42,984 nt of DNA from a virus. Below are positions 21,291-31,600 of this stretch, piece after piece. The stretch lies in IMG/VR virus record IMGVR_UViG_3300046740_000068, positions 1 to 42,984 of that record; one strand, written 5' to 3'. Positions within the stretch are counted from its first letter, which is position 1; each line of letters starts with the position of its first letter. The translations under genes were made by a program, and so were the position numbers. Below the pieces are notes generated by a model. That model was given only the letters and a program-made list of their open reading frames with translations, was not told where the DNA came from and searched no databases.

Positions 21291-22898
21291 TTACTTTATT
21301 TGCCACTCTCCAACACCGACACGTTCTAGGCTAAGGCCGATTTTATTAGCGGCTCTTTCCAGTTCAGCGATGCCGCCTGTGCTATTGACTCTGAATATCA
21401 GCCCTTGCGAAGTTGATTTAGCTGATTTTCGCAATGGTCCGGTCAGTGAATTCAACAACCTATCTGTCTGAGATGGCGTGGCTGCTGGTTCTACCGGCTT
21501 CGGCGGATCGATCGGCATATCCGCAAGGTCCGACACCTTCCCGCGAGCCTTCCGCGCCGTCGGAGGATTCGACGGATTCTGGACGTAGAGATCTCCGCTC
21601 TTGACGTAGCCCGTAGGTTTTTTCGTGACGACTTCATCCCAAAGCGCAGCACTGATTGGACGACCCTCTGTATGTAGTGCTTTCACATAGTCATAGGCAG
21701 CTAGGTCTGACCTACCACCGCGCCTATCTACAAAGAATTTAGCAATATCAGATTCGCTGTATCCAGCAGTTTCCCCGCTAGAAATAGGCGTCTTCGCGGC
21801 TTCTTCTGCCTTACTGAATTTACCAGTGGCTGAATGTATTCGTCCCTGCTTCGCAATCTCTTCAAAGTCTTTAACGCTCTGTGGTTCAGCCTTCTGCATC
21901 TCGGCAAGATCCGAAACCTTGCCCATAGCTTTTCTAGCAGTCGGCGGATTCGACGGCAGGCCAGATTTATTCGGCGGAAACCGGCGCTCTGCGTCTGACG
22001 GCGTGCCCCAGCGCTTCGCGAGTTCGGCCGCCGCTTGCTCTGCGGTAATCTTCCCGGCTTCGACGTCCTCCAGCACCGGCTTCGCGTCAGCCTTCAGCGA
22101 CTCCTGATAGGCGGCACGACGCTTCGCGATCGCCTCTTCGTTCAGGATCTGCTGCGGGCTCTTGGACGGTGCAGTCGGCTTCGCCATCGACGGCTCTGGC
22201 GGGCCTTCTGGCACTGGCACTGACGACGGCGACGGCCGTGGAGCCATGACCGGCTCAACCTGCGGCGCGGTCATGCCTTGCGCCTTCGTGGCTGCGAGAC
22301 GTTCGCCGATCTGCTGCTGCGTCAGACCGCCGGCCGGCACGCGCTGCGAGAGGTCGAGATGCGCTGGCGGTTCGACTGGTGCTGATGGAGGAGCAGGCGT
22401 TGAGCTCGCACGCGGATAGCCAGGCTCAGACACTGGCCCTTCTGGCACTGGAGGCTTCCCACCGCGCCGGTAGCCTGACACTCCGAACGCGATGACTTCA
22501 GCCACGCCATCAGGCACGCCGACAGCTTTCAGCGCACGGCGCGATACCTCGAACTTGACGACTGGATTCGCGGTCTTGACGGCTTCCTTCAGTCCGGCAA
22601 CCATCCCACCAGCGCTCGTCGCCGCAGCGATACCCTTCGCAGCCTGTCCGACCATCAGCGCATCTTCAGGAGCGATGCCGACACCGCCGACCGTGGCGAT
22701 GTTCGAGTCAAGTCGCGGCTTATCTTCTGGCGGGACGTGGATGTTCACGCCGAATACCTTGAAGTCTCTGCCTCGTGGCGGCTCTGGAACAGTCGCCGAT
22801 GAACCGACATCTCCGCTCATCAGCGCGGTCACGTCGTCACCAGACTTGATGCCGACCATCAGCGACGTGACGTCTTGTCCGCTCTTGATGTCGGCCAT
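21291..22898 (-). CDS. Putative internal virion / DNA ejection protein with duplicated motifs
   Basis: This 535-residue protein is the last of four leftward genes placed like P22 genes 7, 20 and 16 (ejected proteins). The start is ATG at 22898 (TGATG); a GTG at 22901 is equally possible. Near the N-terminus IKSGQDVTSLM is followed by IKSGDDVTALM, a short tandem repeat. A hydrophobic Ala/Gly stretch spans about 85-110. Later, SNPPTARKAMGKVSDLAEM recurs as SNPPTARKARGKVSDLADM, flanking a segment of about 105 residues whose DNA is AT-rich. A DNA-ejection role is inferred from location and composition only. Confidence 0.55.
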   Translation of the reverse strand: MADIKSGQDVTSLMVGIKSGDDVTALMSGDVGSSATVPEPPRGRDFKVFGVNIHVPPEDKPRLDSNIATVGGVGIAPEDALMVGQAAKGIAAATSAGGMVAGLKEAVKTANPVVKFEVSRRALKAVGVPDGVAEVIAFGVSGYRRGGKPPVPEGPVSEPGYPRASSTPAPPSAPVEPPAHLDLSQRVPAGGLTQQQIGERLAATKAQGMTAPQVEPVMAPRPSPSSVPVPEGPPEPSMAKPTAPSKSPQQILNEEAIAKRRAAYQESLKADAKPVLEDVEAGKITAEQAAAELAKRWGTPSDAERRFPPNKSGLPSNPPTARKAMGKVSDLAEMQKAEPQSVKDFEEIAKQGRIHSATGKFSKAEEAAKTPISSGETAGYSESDIAKFFVDRRGGRSDLAAYDYVKALHTEGRPISAALWDEVVTKKPTGYVKSGDLYVQNPSNPPTARKARGKVSDLADMPIDPPKPVEPAATPSQTDRLLNSLTGPLRKSAKSTSQGLIFRVNSTGGIAELERAANKIGLSLERVGVGEWQIK

Positions 22899-24424
22899 CA
22901 CTCAGCCTTCCACGTCGTTCCGCCATCGCTTGACACGGCGAACTTGCCAGGATGCCCAGGAATCTCACGACGCATCGCCGCCGCGTTGTCTGGGCCAGCC
23001 ATCGGCTTCTCATCCAGCTTGTAGCGGCCAGCCGTCGATTTATGCGCCTCCACGTATCGCTTGTAGGCCACCTGTTCCACGATGTCCGCGAACTTCGACA
23101 TGTCGCGCTGGATGTCTGGCGGCACCGGCTGCCCTTCGGCTCTTTTGCCGACCCAGCCTGAGATATTGTCCCAGAGATTGCCGGCATCGCCTGCCGCCTT
23201 GAACTCAGCATTCGGAATCCGGCTGAATCCTTGCGCTCTCATGGCCGTCATGGCCGCTTCGGCCTGCTGCATCGACCCCGCGAATTTATTACCGGCCTTA
23301 GCTGCGGCGACCGTGTCACGGAGCGTGGCGGCTGCGGCTTTCGCATCGAGATAGGGCTTCTCGACCTTGTCCGTCAGTTCGCGCCGGCCGGCCTGTTGCT
23401 CTTGGAACGTCTGCGCTCGTGATTGCTGTGCCACTTGCGCTCCAATGGCGTTCGCCTGACGGTCTGCCGCCGCGCTTGCGCTGGTGTCGGTCGCGAGGGT
23501 TTTCTCCTTCTCGTAGGCTTGAGCGAATGCCGCATCCTCTGGAGGAATCGGCATCTTCCGCATCGACCGTGATTGGATGTCCAGATAACGTGCCTTGTCG
23601 GCTTCAGCGCTTGGCTTCGGCTTGAGCGTTCCTGCTATCTCAGCCTCTTTATACGCGGCATTCGCATTCGCTTCTCGTGCCTTTGCGGCTTGTTCGGTCT
23701 GTGCTGATTCGTCCTTTAGATGGGCATCCATGCGCTTCTGGAAGCCAGCGAAATGAGAGCCGAGATGTGCCGCGAGCGTCTTGACTGAGGCTTCCTGTGA
23801 TTCTGGAGGCGCTTGAGCCGTTGCAGCCGCGAGTTTTTGAATCTGCTGCGATTCCTCTGGTGTGAATGCCGCCGACCCGAGTTTGCCAGCCGACGCCAAC
23901 GCGCCAGGATTCCCACTGCGCCATGCGTTGTAGAGCAGTTCAGACGCCTGCTCGTCCTTCGCGTCCTGCACCGCTTTCACGCTCTTGTTGTGGGCATCGA
24001 ACACCGGCTGGTATTTCGACCACACCGAGCCGGGAAGCTTCGACATCGCCTTGTTTTGGTCAACGAGCCCGGTTGTAGGGTCGATGGATTCTTGGAAGGC
24101 TTGGTCTACCGCCTGATTCTCAGCATCCTGCCGCTTCAGCTTATCAGCCTGCGCCTTCCGCTCGTCAATCTGCGCCTGCACGTCCTGCTGTTGCAGTTGA
24201 AGAGACTTCGTCTTCGCCATCTGCGCCGGGATGTCGGCGATCGAATTGCCGATATTCGAGATAGCAGAACCCCAGATGGCACCCTTCGCGGCTGCGGCGT
24301 GCGACTGCGCTTCAGCATTCGAGGTCAGCGCGGATGCGGCAATCTTCGCCTGCTCGCGTCGTGCTTCGGCTGCGTCGATGCCGGATTGCTGCGTCAGTTG
24401 GCTGATGGTCGTGGCGAATCCCAT
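22898..24424 (-). CDS. Putative internal virion / DNA ejection protein, helical
   Basis: The product has 508 residues, almost wholly predicted helix and Ala/Gln-rich. It starts at the ATG at 24424. The first 110 residues form a coiled coil (SLQLQQQDVQAQIDERKAQA). Further heptad-like stretches occur at about 225-260 and 320-370. The C-terminus is a short beta hairpin (KFAVSSDGGTTWKAE). No enzymatic motif is seen. The gene follows the two DNA-transfer-like genes and is coupled to the next by TGATG. It most resembles ejection proteins that leave the head before DNA and line a periplasmic conduit; inferred. Confidence 0.6.
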   Translation of the reverse strand: MGFATTISQLTQQSGIDAAEARREQAKIAASALTSNAEAQSHAAAAKGAIWGSAISNIGNSIADIPAQMAKTKSLQLQQQDVQAQIDERKAQADKLKRQDAENQAVDQAFQESIDPTTGLVDQNKAMSKLPGSVWSKYQPVFDAHNKSVKAVQDAKDEQASELLYNAWRSGNPGALASAGKLGSAAFTPEESQQIQKLAAATAQAPPESQEASVKTLAAHLGSHFAGFQKRMDAHLKDESAQTEQAAKAREANANAAYKEAEIAGTLKPKPSAEADKARYLDIQSRSMRKMPIPPEDAAFAQAYEKEKTLATDTSASAAADRQANAIGAQVAQQSRAQTFQEQQAGRRELTDKVEKPYLDAKAAAATLRDTVAAAKAGNKFAGSMQQAEAAMTAMRAQGFSRIPNAEFKAAGDAGNLWDNISGWVGKRAEGQPVPPDIQRDMSKFADIVEQVAYKRYVEAHKSTAGRYKLDEKPMAGPDNAAAMRREIPGHPGKFAVSSDGGTTWKAE

Positions 24425-24428
24425 CGCG

Positions 24429-25280
24429 TTATCCTGTCGGCGGCTGAATGGTTTGCGGCTTGCCGAGCGTAGCCAGCCCTGAGAGCTTCGTATACGGCCT
24501 GTCTTGGTTCTGCTGGAAGATGTCTCGATTCAGGTTGTATTGACCGAGCGCACGGTTATACGCCGTATCGTTGAGGCCAGCGGCCATGCCATATTCCCCA
24601 AACGCCCGATTATATTGCTTGTCGCTGAACGCTGAGGCAAGACCTTGACCGAACTGGTCAAGCGATTTCAGCGTGCCGCCTGTCAATAGTGTGCCCTTCG
24701 CCGCCGCTCCGCGCTCGACGCCTTGCAGTCCCTGTCCGAGTTGGAATTGGTAGTTCGGATCATTCGCAATCTGCGTCGGATCTGGCGCTTGGAATGGAGC
24801 CATGTTAGCAGGCGCTTGGAACTGCTCGGTCCACGGCGTCAGCAGCGAGCCGTCAGCCATGCCTCCGACGCTGCCAGCCGAGCCACCAGTTCCGCTGCCT
24901 TGCGGAATCCACACCGGATGCCCTTCGCCTTCACCGATGACTCGGACCCATTGACCATCAGGCGTCTGAATCTTCGAGATGGCCCCGCTCGCATTCGGAG
25001 GCGAGATGTGGAAGCCTGCCGCTTCTAGTTCCTGCTGATGGGCGAGCAGGCTGGCTTGGTCGTTCGCGCCGCCCATGATTTGCTGGTAGGTCTGCTGGTA
25101 GTTGCCGTTCTGCGGCGTGGCCTGCTGACCTACGGATGCGCTGACAGGCCAATTTTGCGCGTTCAGCGGCATACCGTCAGGCCCGATCTGGTCGCCGGGA
25201 AGGAAACTCGACGCGCCAGACGGGATACCGCCCTGCACTCCGGTCGTTCCAGGCTGCGGCTGTTGGTCAAACCAGCTCAT
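24429..25280 (-). CDS. DNA transfer protein-like (ejection protein)
   Basis: This 283-residue protein is Gln/Gly-rich. Residues 83-127 form the SPPNASG...PDGQWVRV...GEGHPVW domain also present in the protein at 14801-15214. Residues about 165-283 contain DPNYQFQLGQGLQGVERGAA, KGTLLTGGTLKSLDQFGQGLA, YNRALGQYNLNRD and YTKLSGLATLGK, the pattern of phage proteins annotated as DNA transfer proteins. It overlaps the upstream ejection gene by ATGA. It would be packaged in the head and delivered into the envelope. The ejection role is inferred from the family pattern and P22-like placement. Confidence 0.65.
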   Translation of the reverse strand: MSWFDQQPQPGTTGVQGGIPSGASSFLPGDQIGPDGMPLNAQNWPVSASVGQQATPQNGNYQQTYQQIMGGANDQASLLAHQQELEAAGFHISPPNASGAISKIQTPDGQWVRVIGEGEGHPVWIPQGSGTGGSAGSVGGMADGSLLTPWTEQFQAPANMAPFQAPDPTQIANDPNYQFQLGQGLQGVERGAAAKGTLLTGGTLKSLDQFGQGLASAFSDKQYNRAFGEYGMAAGLNDTAYNRALGQYNLNRDIFQQNQDRPYTKLSGLATLGKPQTIQPPTG

Positions 25281-26605
25281 GCTGTCGCTCCTTGCTGCAC
25301 CGGCTGCGCGCCGAGCGCGATCCAGTGCGGGGCTTCCGATGCGGGCTTTTGTTCGACTTCGCCGGTCGGTGCTCTGAGCGTCACCGTTTGCTGGGAGGAT
25401 GGTGATGTCTGTGCACTCGGTGCGAGCGATGACACACTGCCTGGATTCGGCACGACCTTGAAGCTATTCGGTCCAGTCGCCGCCGAGCCAGGCACGACAG
25501 GAGCCGCAGCCGCCGATTGCCCGATCGGCACGGTCGGCAGCGGTGTCACGTTACTGGATGGCGTGCCGAGTCCGAGCAGTTGCGAGAGCTTCGTGACAGC
25601 AGCGCCACCAGCCCCGGTATACGGCGACAACTGCTGCTGGTTCGTGTTATACGCACCGATTTCGTTGTTGTAGCCCTGCTTGGCGAAATCCAGCGCATTC
25701 TTCGTGCTCTCAGCCTGAATCCGTGCCGCTTCCGTCGAGGCGTCCGCGTTAATCTTCGCGGCTGTGGTGTTCGCGTCGGCGATGATCTTCGCGGCGTCAG
25801 TCTGAGCGCCGGCCGCCTGACTCGCTCCGTAGACGCCGAACGCGCCCTGCGCGATGGTGCTCAGAACCGATGGCGTGGAGAGCGCGGATAGCGACTTCGA
25901 GAGGATGCCAGTCGTGGCCGCTGGTGTGACAGATGGCGCGGTAGCCGCCGCCACAGCACCGGACGGCGCGACAACCGGAGTAGAGCCTGCAAGCGGTGCG
26001 ATGGTCTCAGAGGCCAGAGGCGCGGCTGCGGCTTCAGGTGCTGTGCCGAGTCCAGCCGCAGTGGTCGTCGCACCAGCACCGCCTAGGCCAGCCGATGTGC
26101 CTTCGAGCACAGGAACCGACGCGCCGAGTTCAGGCACCGTCGTAGACGCGCCGACGTCGCCGGCCAGCGCGGACCCACCAGCCCCGACACCAGCGATACC
26201 AGCCCCGATGATGCCACCAGCCGCGATGGTGCCAATCAGCGTGCCCCAATCGATGCTGCCCTTGTAGGTGCCTGCCTTGTCGTCCCACTGCGAGCCCTTC
26301 CGAAACGGGCCAGACTTCTCATACATGAAATTCCACGCGCTCGACGGGTCGCTGCCAGGAATGCGGTAGGACATCCCTTCTTTCGTCAGTTGCCCGTCAG
26401 CCGTCTTGCCGGTGTCAGAGTTCTGCCAGACAATCCACGGCGGAACGTAGCTTTTCGTGGTGCCGTTCAGCGTGTAGACCCGCCCGTCAGACTCGGCGTG
26501 GTAGCCAGCGCGTTCGGCGAACTGGTCGAAGTCTGGCGGCAGCAGATACTGGACAGGCGCTGCTTTTGCCGGAGCCGTGCGGGCGTTCGGATTCATCAGC
26601 GCCAT
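25277..26605 (-). CDS. DNA transfer protein-like (ejection protein), with glycine-rich hydrophobic region
   Basis: 442 residues. The N-terminal 115 residues contain YLLPPDFDQFAERAGY and YRIPGSDPSSAWNFMYEKSG. Next is a Gly/Ala hydrophobic stretch likely to insert in membrane (TLIGTIAAGGIIGAGIAGVG, about 122-145), then a long Ala/Thr/Pro-rich region. A coiled coil (ADANTTAAKINADASTEAAR) leads to YNNEIGAYNTNQQQLSPYTG and VTKLSQLLGLG, shared with DNA-transfer proteins. It is the first of the four ejection genes; its ATG directly follows the fibre gene stop. Membrane insertion is inferred. Confidence 0.6.
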   Translation of the reverse strand: MALMNPNARTAPAKAAPVQYLLPPDFDQFAERAGYHAESDGRVYTLNGTTKSYVPPWIVWQNSDTGKTADGQLTKEGMSYRIPGSDPSSAWNFMYEKSGPFRKGSQWDDKAGTYKGSIDWGTLIGTIAAGGIIGAGIAGVGAGGSALAGDVGASTTVPELGASVPVLEGTSAGLGGAGATTTAAGLGTAPEAAAAPLASETIAPLAGSTPVVAPSGAVAAATAPSVTPAATTGILSKSLSALSTPSVLSTIAQGAFGVYGASQAAGAQTDAAKIIADANTTAAKINADASTEAARIQAESTKNALDFAKQGYNNEIGAYNTNQQQLSPYTGAGGAAVTKLSQLLGLGTPSSNVTPLPTVPIGQSAAAAPVVPGSAATGPNSFKVVPNPGSVSSLAPSAQTSPSSQQTVTLRAPTGEVEQKPASEAPHWIALGAQPVQQGATA

Positions 26606-28327
26606 TTATGTCTCCAGCCAGGATAGGAGCGTATTATACACGCCATAATTCGGTGTCGCGCCGTTTTGCGTCATCACGAAGATGCCGACTTGATCCGCTG
26701 TGAGGAAATTCGTTCGTCCCACCGAGTGCAGTTGGGTGAAACTCACGCCATCTGTCGAGAACGACGAAATACGATTCGTGCCGTCGTCGGTAATGCGTAG
26801 GAACATCGGCGTAGCCACCGGAGACCCGACCGCGACGTATGCTCCTGCTGATGATGTCGCACTGTTCCATTTCTCAATTTGGAGTTGATAGGCCGGTGTC
26901 AGCGCTGTGTTGAAACCTACCCCGTTGGTCGCCATCGTTCCGGCCCCAGACGCACGAAAGAGAATCCCGCATTGAAGAACATTCTTGAGCGGGAATCCTG
27001 GGATAATCGCTGCCGTAATCGTGTAGGGTGTGCTTGGAGCCGTCTTAACTCGGGCCACGAGGTTATTCGTATTGCCGCCTCCCGGCCCGAACAGCACAAT
27101 ACCGCCATTCGTCGTCGTGACCGTCGAAGAGCCCTGATTAACCCATGTTGAGATGCTCGCTAGTCCAGGGTCGGTGAACGGGAACGCCGGCCCCCACGGA
27201 GACCATGATGCGCCGCCAGCAGACCGCTGAATCCAGAAGCCATCATTCGGGAAATAGAGGTCGCCGGCAGTCGGTGAACCTGGCAGACTCGCCTCTGCTC
27301 CGGTGCTAGTGATATTGAACGTCCCGCCAGGCGGCACAGTGTAGCCACCGACACCATTGAGGAACTTTGTGCTGTCGTTTGGCAATTTCGGGGCGAAGCC
27401 GTGCGCGGATGTCGTCACGTCAGCCGTGGTGACGTTCGTTAGGGACAGGTCGGCTTCAACCACCGCGCCGAAGGTCGGGTCTCCGCTCGCGTTGCCGTGC
27501 AGCAGCGTCGTGGTCGTGCCGAGCGAGGCCAGCGCGGAGACATCGACACCACCATTGCCTTTGATCAGCGCATGATTCGTCAACGTGCCGGTGTTGGTCA
27601 CACTGCCGCTGCCGCTACCAGTCGGGACGGTATACGCTCCGGTGCCGTCAAGGTATTTCGTCGCGTCGTTCGGCAAGATCGGCGCGAACCCATGCCGAGC
27701 GGTCGTCACGTTCGCTGTCGTCACGTTCGACAGAGACAGGTCGGCTTCGACTACGGCTGCGAAGGTTGGATCACCAGCGGCGTTACCGTGCAGCAGCGTC
27801 GTGGTCGTTCCAAGTGAACCGAGCGCAGACACGTCAGCGCCGCCATTGCCGTGAATCAGTGCGTGGTTCGTGAGCGTGCCAGTATTCGTGACGGTGCCTG
27901 TCCCGCTCACGGTCTGGAAACTCGGATCGGCCCCGGCACCATTCGACGTGAGCACCTGGCCTGACGAACCAAGCGAAGCGAGCGCGGAGACGTCCACGCC
28001 GCCATTGCCGACGATGACCGCATGGTCTGTCAGTGTGCCTGTATTTGTGACCGTGCCTCCTGTGCCACTCGTCTCGAACGTCGGATCCGCGCCGGCCCCG
28101 TTGCTGGTGAGCACCTGGCCTGCCGTGCCGATGTCGTTAATCGCCTTGATGTCGCCAAGTCCGTTGCCGAGAATCACCGCATGATCGGTGAGGTCGCCAT
28201 CGGTATGCGTAACGGCCGCCGATAGCCCCTGCACGAGCTTTTGAAAGAACAACTGAAGTGCGCGCGTCATCCGGCCATCGGTCGTCTTCACGACGGGTTC
28301 CGGTGTCGGGATGTAGAGTTCAGCCAT
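26606..28327 (-). CDS. Tail fibre with tandem repeats and lectin-like C-terminus
   Basis: The product has 573 residues. The N-terminal 35 residues (PEPVVKTTDGRMTRALQLFF) probably attach to the virion. Residues about 45-330 hold repeated units such as VTNTGTLTNHALIHGNGG, VDVSALASLGSS and QVLTSNGAGADPSF; two longer units include NVTTADVTTSAHGFAPKLPN. The C-terminal 230 residues look like a beta-sandwich of the concanavalin/LamG kind (QCGILFRASGAG, ITDDGTNRISSFSTDG). It would contact host surface glycans. No intramolecular chaperone or enzyme motif is seen. The ATG overlaps the previous TGA by one base. Confidence 0.7.
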   Translation of the reverse strand: MAELYIPTPEPVVKTTDGRMTRALQLFFQKLVQGLSAAVTHTDGDLTDHAVILGNGLGDIKAINDIGTAGQVLTSNGAGADPTFETSGTGGTVTNTGTLTDHAVIVGNGGVDVSALASLGSSGQVLTSNGAGADPSFQTVSGTGTVTNTGTLTNHALIHGNGGADVSALGSLGTTTTLLHGNAAGDPTFAAVVEADLSLSNVTTANVTTARHGFAPILPNDATKYLDGTGAYTVPTGSGSGSVTNTGTLTNHALIKGNGGVDVSALASLGTTTTLLHGNASGDPTFGAVVEADLSLTNVTTADVTTSAHGFAPKLPNDSTKFLNGVGGYTVPPGGTFNITSTGAEASLPGSPTAGDLYFPNDGFWIQRSAGGASWSPWGPAFPFTDPGLASISTWVNQGSSTVTTTNGGIVLFGPGGGNTNNLVARVKTAPSTPYTITAAIIPGFPLKNVLQCGILFRASGAGTMATNGVGFNTALTPAYQLQIEKWNSATSSAGAYVAVGSPVATPMFLRITDDGTNRISSFSTDGVSFTQLHSVGRTNFLTADQVGIFVMTQNGATPNYGVYNTLLSWLET

Positions 28328-28632
28328 CAGCTCGCGCCAAGCACCGCGATGATATTAGTGGCCGACCAAATCGTGACGCCCGCCGCGCTCTTGAGCACGA
28401 AATCATACGCTGGCGAAGTCAACGGATAGACCGGGCCAGACGTCCTGCCAGCCGTGTTCAACACGATGGGATTAGGATAGGGCAGCGTCAGCCCGACGTT
28501 CGTATACAGCGCCTGCTCAACGAGACCGCTCGTGCCGGCTTGGAAGCTATAGAGCATCCCTCCAGACAGCGGCGTGCCGTCAGTGCCGAAGAATTGTTGA
28601 ATCGGGACAGGGAGAACAGCAGCAACAGCCAT
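28327..28632 (-). CDS. Stand-alone fibre-adaptor-like protein (copy 1)
   Basis: This 101-residue protein contains LPVPIQQFFGTDGTPLSGG, followed by LYSFQAGTSG, NPIVLNTAGRTSGPV and YDFVLKSAAGVTIW. This pattern usually forms the N-terminal virion-binding domain of a long tail fibre in podovirus-like phages, functionally like the P22 tailspike head-binding domain. Here it is a separate gene directly upstream of a fibre gene. A paralogue lies at 32425-32700. It likely anchors or adapts the fibre to the tail. The ATG at 28632 is followed by an otherwise ordinary beta-rich fold. Confidence 0.65.
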   Translation of the reverse strand: MAVAAVLPVPIQQFFGTDGTPLSGGMLYSFQAGTSGLVEQALYTNVGLTLPYPNPIVLNTAGRTSGPVYPLTSPAYDFVLKSAAGVTIWSATNIIAVLGAS

Positions 28633-28634
28633 AT

Positions 28635-31600
28635 CTATGCCTCGTATGCGCCGGCCGTGGTCGTCCCTGTCGTTGGACGCGCCGCGCCAGTGATGTCGGT
28701 GTCGATGTAGGAGATGCCGATCCCAGCCGTGAGCGCTGGACTGCCACCCTGCACCGTGTAATCGTTCGCTCCAGCATTGGTGAATAGCGGGTCCGTGCCA
28801 TTGTCGATGCTATTCGTGTGCGTGGTTCCGCTGCCGATGTTGGAGTAGTCGGTGCCGTTCCCGTAGGAGATGTTGTTCCGCGCGACGTTTGACGATCCGG
28901 CGATGATGATGCCCTCGTGTGAGCAGGCCGATACCGTATTGTAGAGTATCTGACATGAACTTCCTGCGATGGCGATGCCCTGCCCGCCAGGATCTGAACC
29001 AGATCCTGAGATGTTGTAAAACAGGTTGTTGTAAATCTGGTTGTTGTTCCCGTAGCAGATGATGCCCCACAACTGCCCGATGTTCGAGTTCCGAGACTCG
29101 TCGTGGATGATGCAGTTCCTGATGATGTTGTTGTCAGGACTCGCCCCGTCATCGTTGAAGACCTGGATTCCAGCACCCTTATTGCTGGATATATTGCATC
29201 CTTCTGCGAGATTATTCGGACCAGCGATGTAGATGCCGTATCCGTTATTTGCGAAAGTTCCAGTTCCAGGTCTACCACCTCCGGTTATGGTCAGGTTGAT
29301 GAACTCATTTCCGCCGACCATGACAGGTCTTCCGCCGTGAATCTCTAAGCAATGTGCTGCGAATCCACTATAGGCGGAATTATCTGTGGTCATGCCTATG
29401 ATGGTAGAGTTCTGGATGCGAATGTGATGCGGTTCTCCGGCTGCATCGCACACAAACGCAACGGTATCGTAGACGCCGGCAGTCGAGCCGTTCATATTGA
29501 TGCCGTCGAACTCGATATAGTGCTCAGACCCTTCATGGAACCGAATGCACGCTCCAGGATTCCCGACAAACGGAGTCGTCGGAAACATCGTCACGGTTTC
29601 GTTGTTGTAGTTCGCAATGCGGACCTTGTTAGCCCAAGACGTGCCGCTCGGACAAGAGGATAGCCCCTCGTTATATGTGCCCTGTCTGACGAACAGCGTA
29701 TACGACGGGCCGAGCACCGAGACGCCTTTCGTGATGGTGCGAAACGGGCTCGCGAACGTGCCTGGATTGTTGTCGTTGCCATTGGTCGCCGTGTAGAACG
29801 TGCCAACCGAAGGGATGTCGCTATACGTCGCCACGACGGTCAGGTTCGCAAACGGCATCGTGACCGTGGTCGAAGCAGCCGCAGCGTTCGCGATGGAAGA
29901 TCCGCCGCCAGTCCAGCCGGCGAACTGCTTGCCAACCGCCGGCGTATCCGCGACGATGCTCACCACCGTATTCGCGGAATAGTTCCCGTCACCGCTGCCA
30001 GCCGTGACCGTCAGAGTATAGAGCACCGGGTTATCGATATACGTAGCAGTCACTGTGACGTTCGCAGCAGGCATCGTCACGGTTGTGCTCGGTGATGACG
30101 CATTCGCTACCGTGCCTCCGGTCCATGCCGAGAACACCTTCCCAGCGGCCGGTGCATCAGCCACAATGGTGTTCACGGACCCCACGAGATAGGAGCCGTC
30201 TCCAGTGCCGTTGTTGACGGTGAGCGTGTAGGACGTTCCAGGCACATTGAACGCAGAGACGAATACAGGCCCAGCCGGTTGAGTTACCGTCGTGCTCGAG
30301 GCGTTGACGTCAGCGACGTAGGCCGTATCACCGTTCCAGTGTCCGAAGACGTAGCCTGGCTGTGCCGCGTCAGCAACAATCGCTTGCACATGCCCAGCTA
30401 CGTAGCTGCCACTCCCGCTACCGTGCTGGATATTCAGCGTATAGGTAGGTGGTGGCGTCGTGGTGTAGGTCGCCGTGACCGTGGTATTTCCGGTAATGGT
30501 CGTCGTGGTCGAAGGAGACGACGCAGAGGCAACCGTGGCCCCGGTCCAGACGTTGAACACGTCGCCGGCTGCCGGCGCATCAGCGGTAATCGTGACGACA
30601 GTTCCGCTCAGATACGACCCGTCACCGCTCCCGTTAACGACGGTGAGGGTATACGTCGGCAGGTCGGAATACGTGGCCGTCACGGTCACAGCCGCCGCCG
30701 GCATCGTGGCGTTGGTGCTCGATGCGGCAGGGTTCGCGAGCGCTGACGTGTCGCCTGTCCACGCGCTGAACGCCTTGCCAACCGCAGGAGCGTTCGCCAC
30801 GATAGGGTTAACCGATGCCGCAGCGAAGTTGCCCCCACCAGTGCCGTTAATGACGGTCAACGTGAACGTCGCCGCAAGGGCATACGTCGCCGTTACCGTC
30901 GTCGTGCCGGTGACAGTAATCGTGGTGCTAGCTGAACTCGCATCGGCAACCGTGGCCCCGGTCCATGCGTCGAACGTGTTCCCGGCCGTTGGCGTATCAG
31001 CCGTGATGGTGACGACCGTGCCGCTGGGATAGGTGCCGTCCCCAGAGCCGTTGACGACCGTGAGCACGAACGATGGTGCCGCCGTGTAGGTAGCCGTAAC
31101 GGTGACAGCCGACGTGCCGATGGTAATCGTCGTGCTCGAGCTCGAAGGACTAGCGACGGTCGCCCCGGTCCACGCGTCGAACACCATGCCCGCCGCCGGC
31201 GCATTCGCCACGATGGCGACAACGGCGGATTCCAGGTAGTTCCCGCTTCCAGAGCCGTTCACGACAGCCAGTGTATAGAGCGGGCCTGTCGTGTCCACGT
31301 AGGTCGCGGTGACGGTTTTATTCCCGCTCATCACGATCGATGTGGACGGAGCAGAAGCCGACGCGACAGTATCGCCGGTCCAGAGGTCGAAGACTTTCCC
31401 TGTCGCCGGAGCGTCAGCGACAATCAGCGCGGTCTCTCCGGTCAGGTAGGAGCCATCCCCTGTGCCGTTGTTCACCGTCAACGTGACAGTGGCAGCGTTC
31501 ACATACGTTGCCGTGACCGTGAGCGCGAATGCCGGCATCGTCACAGTCGTCGATGCGCTCGACGGGCTCGTGACCGCACCGCCACCGCCCGTCCACGCGC

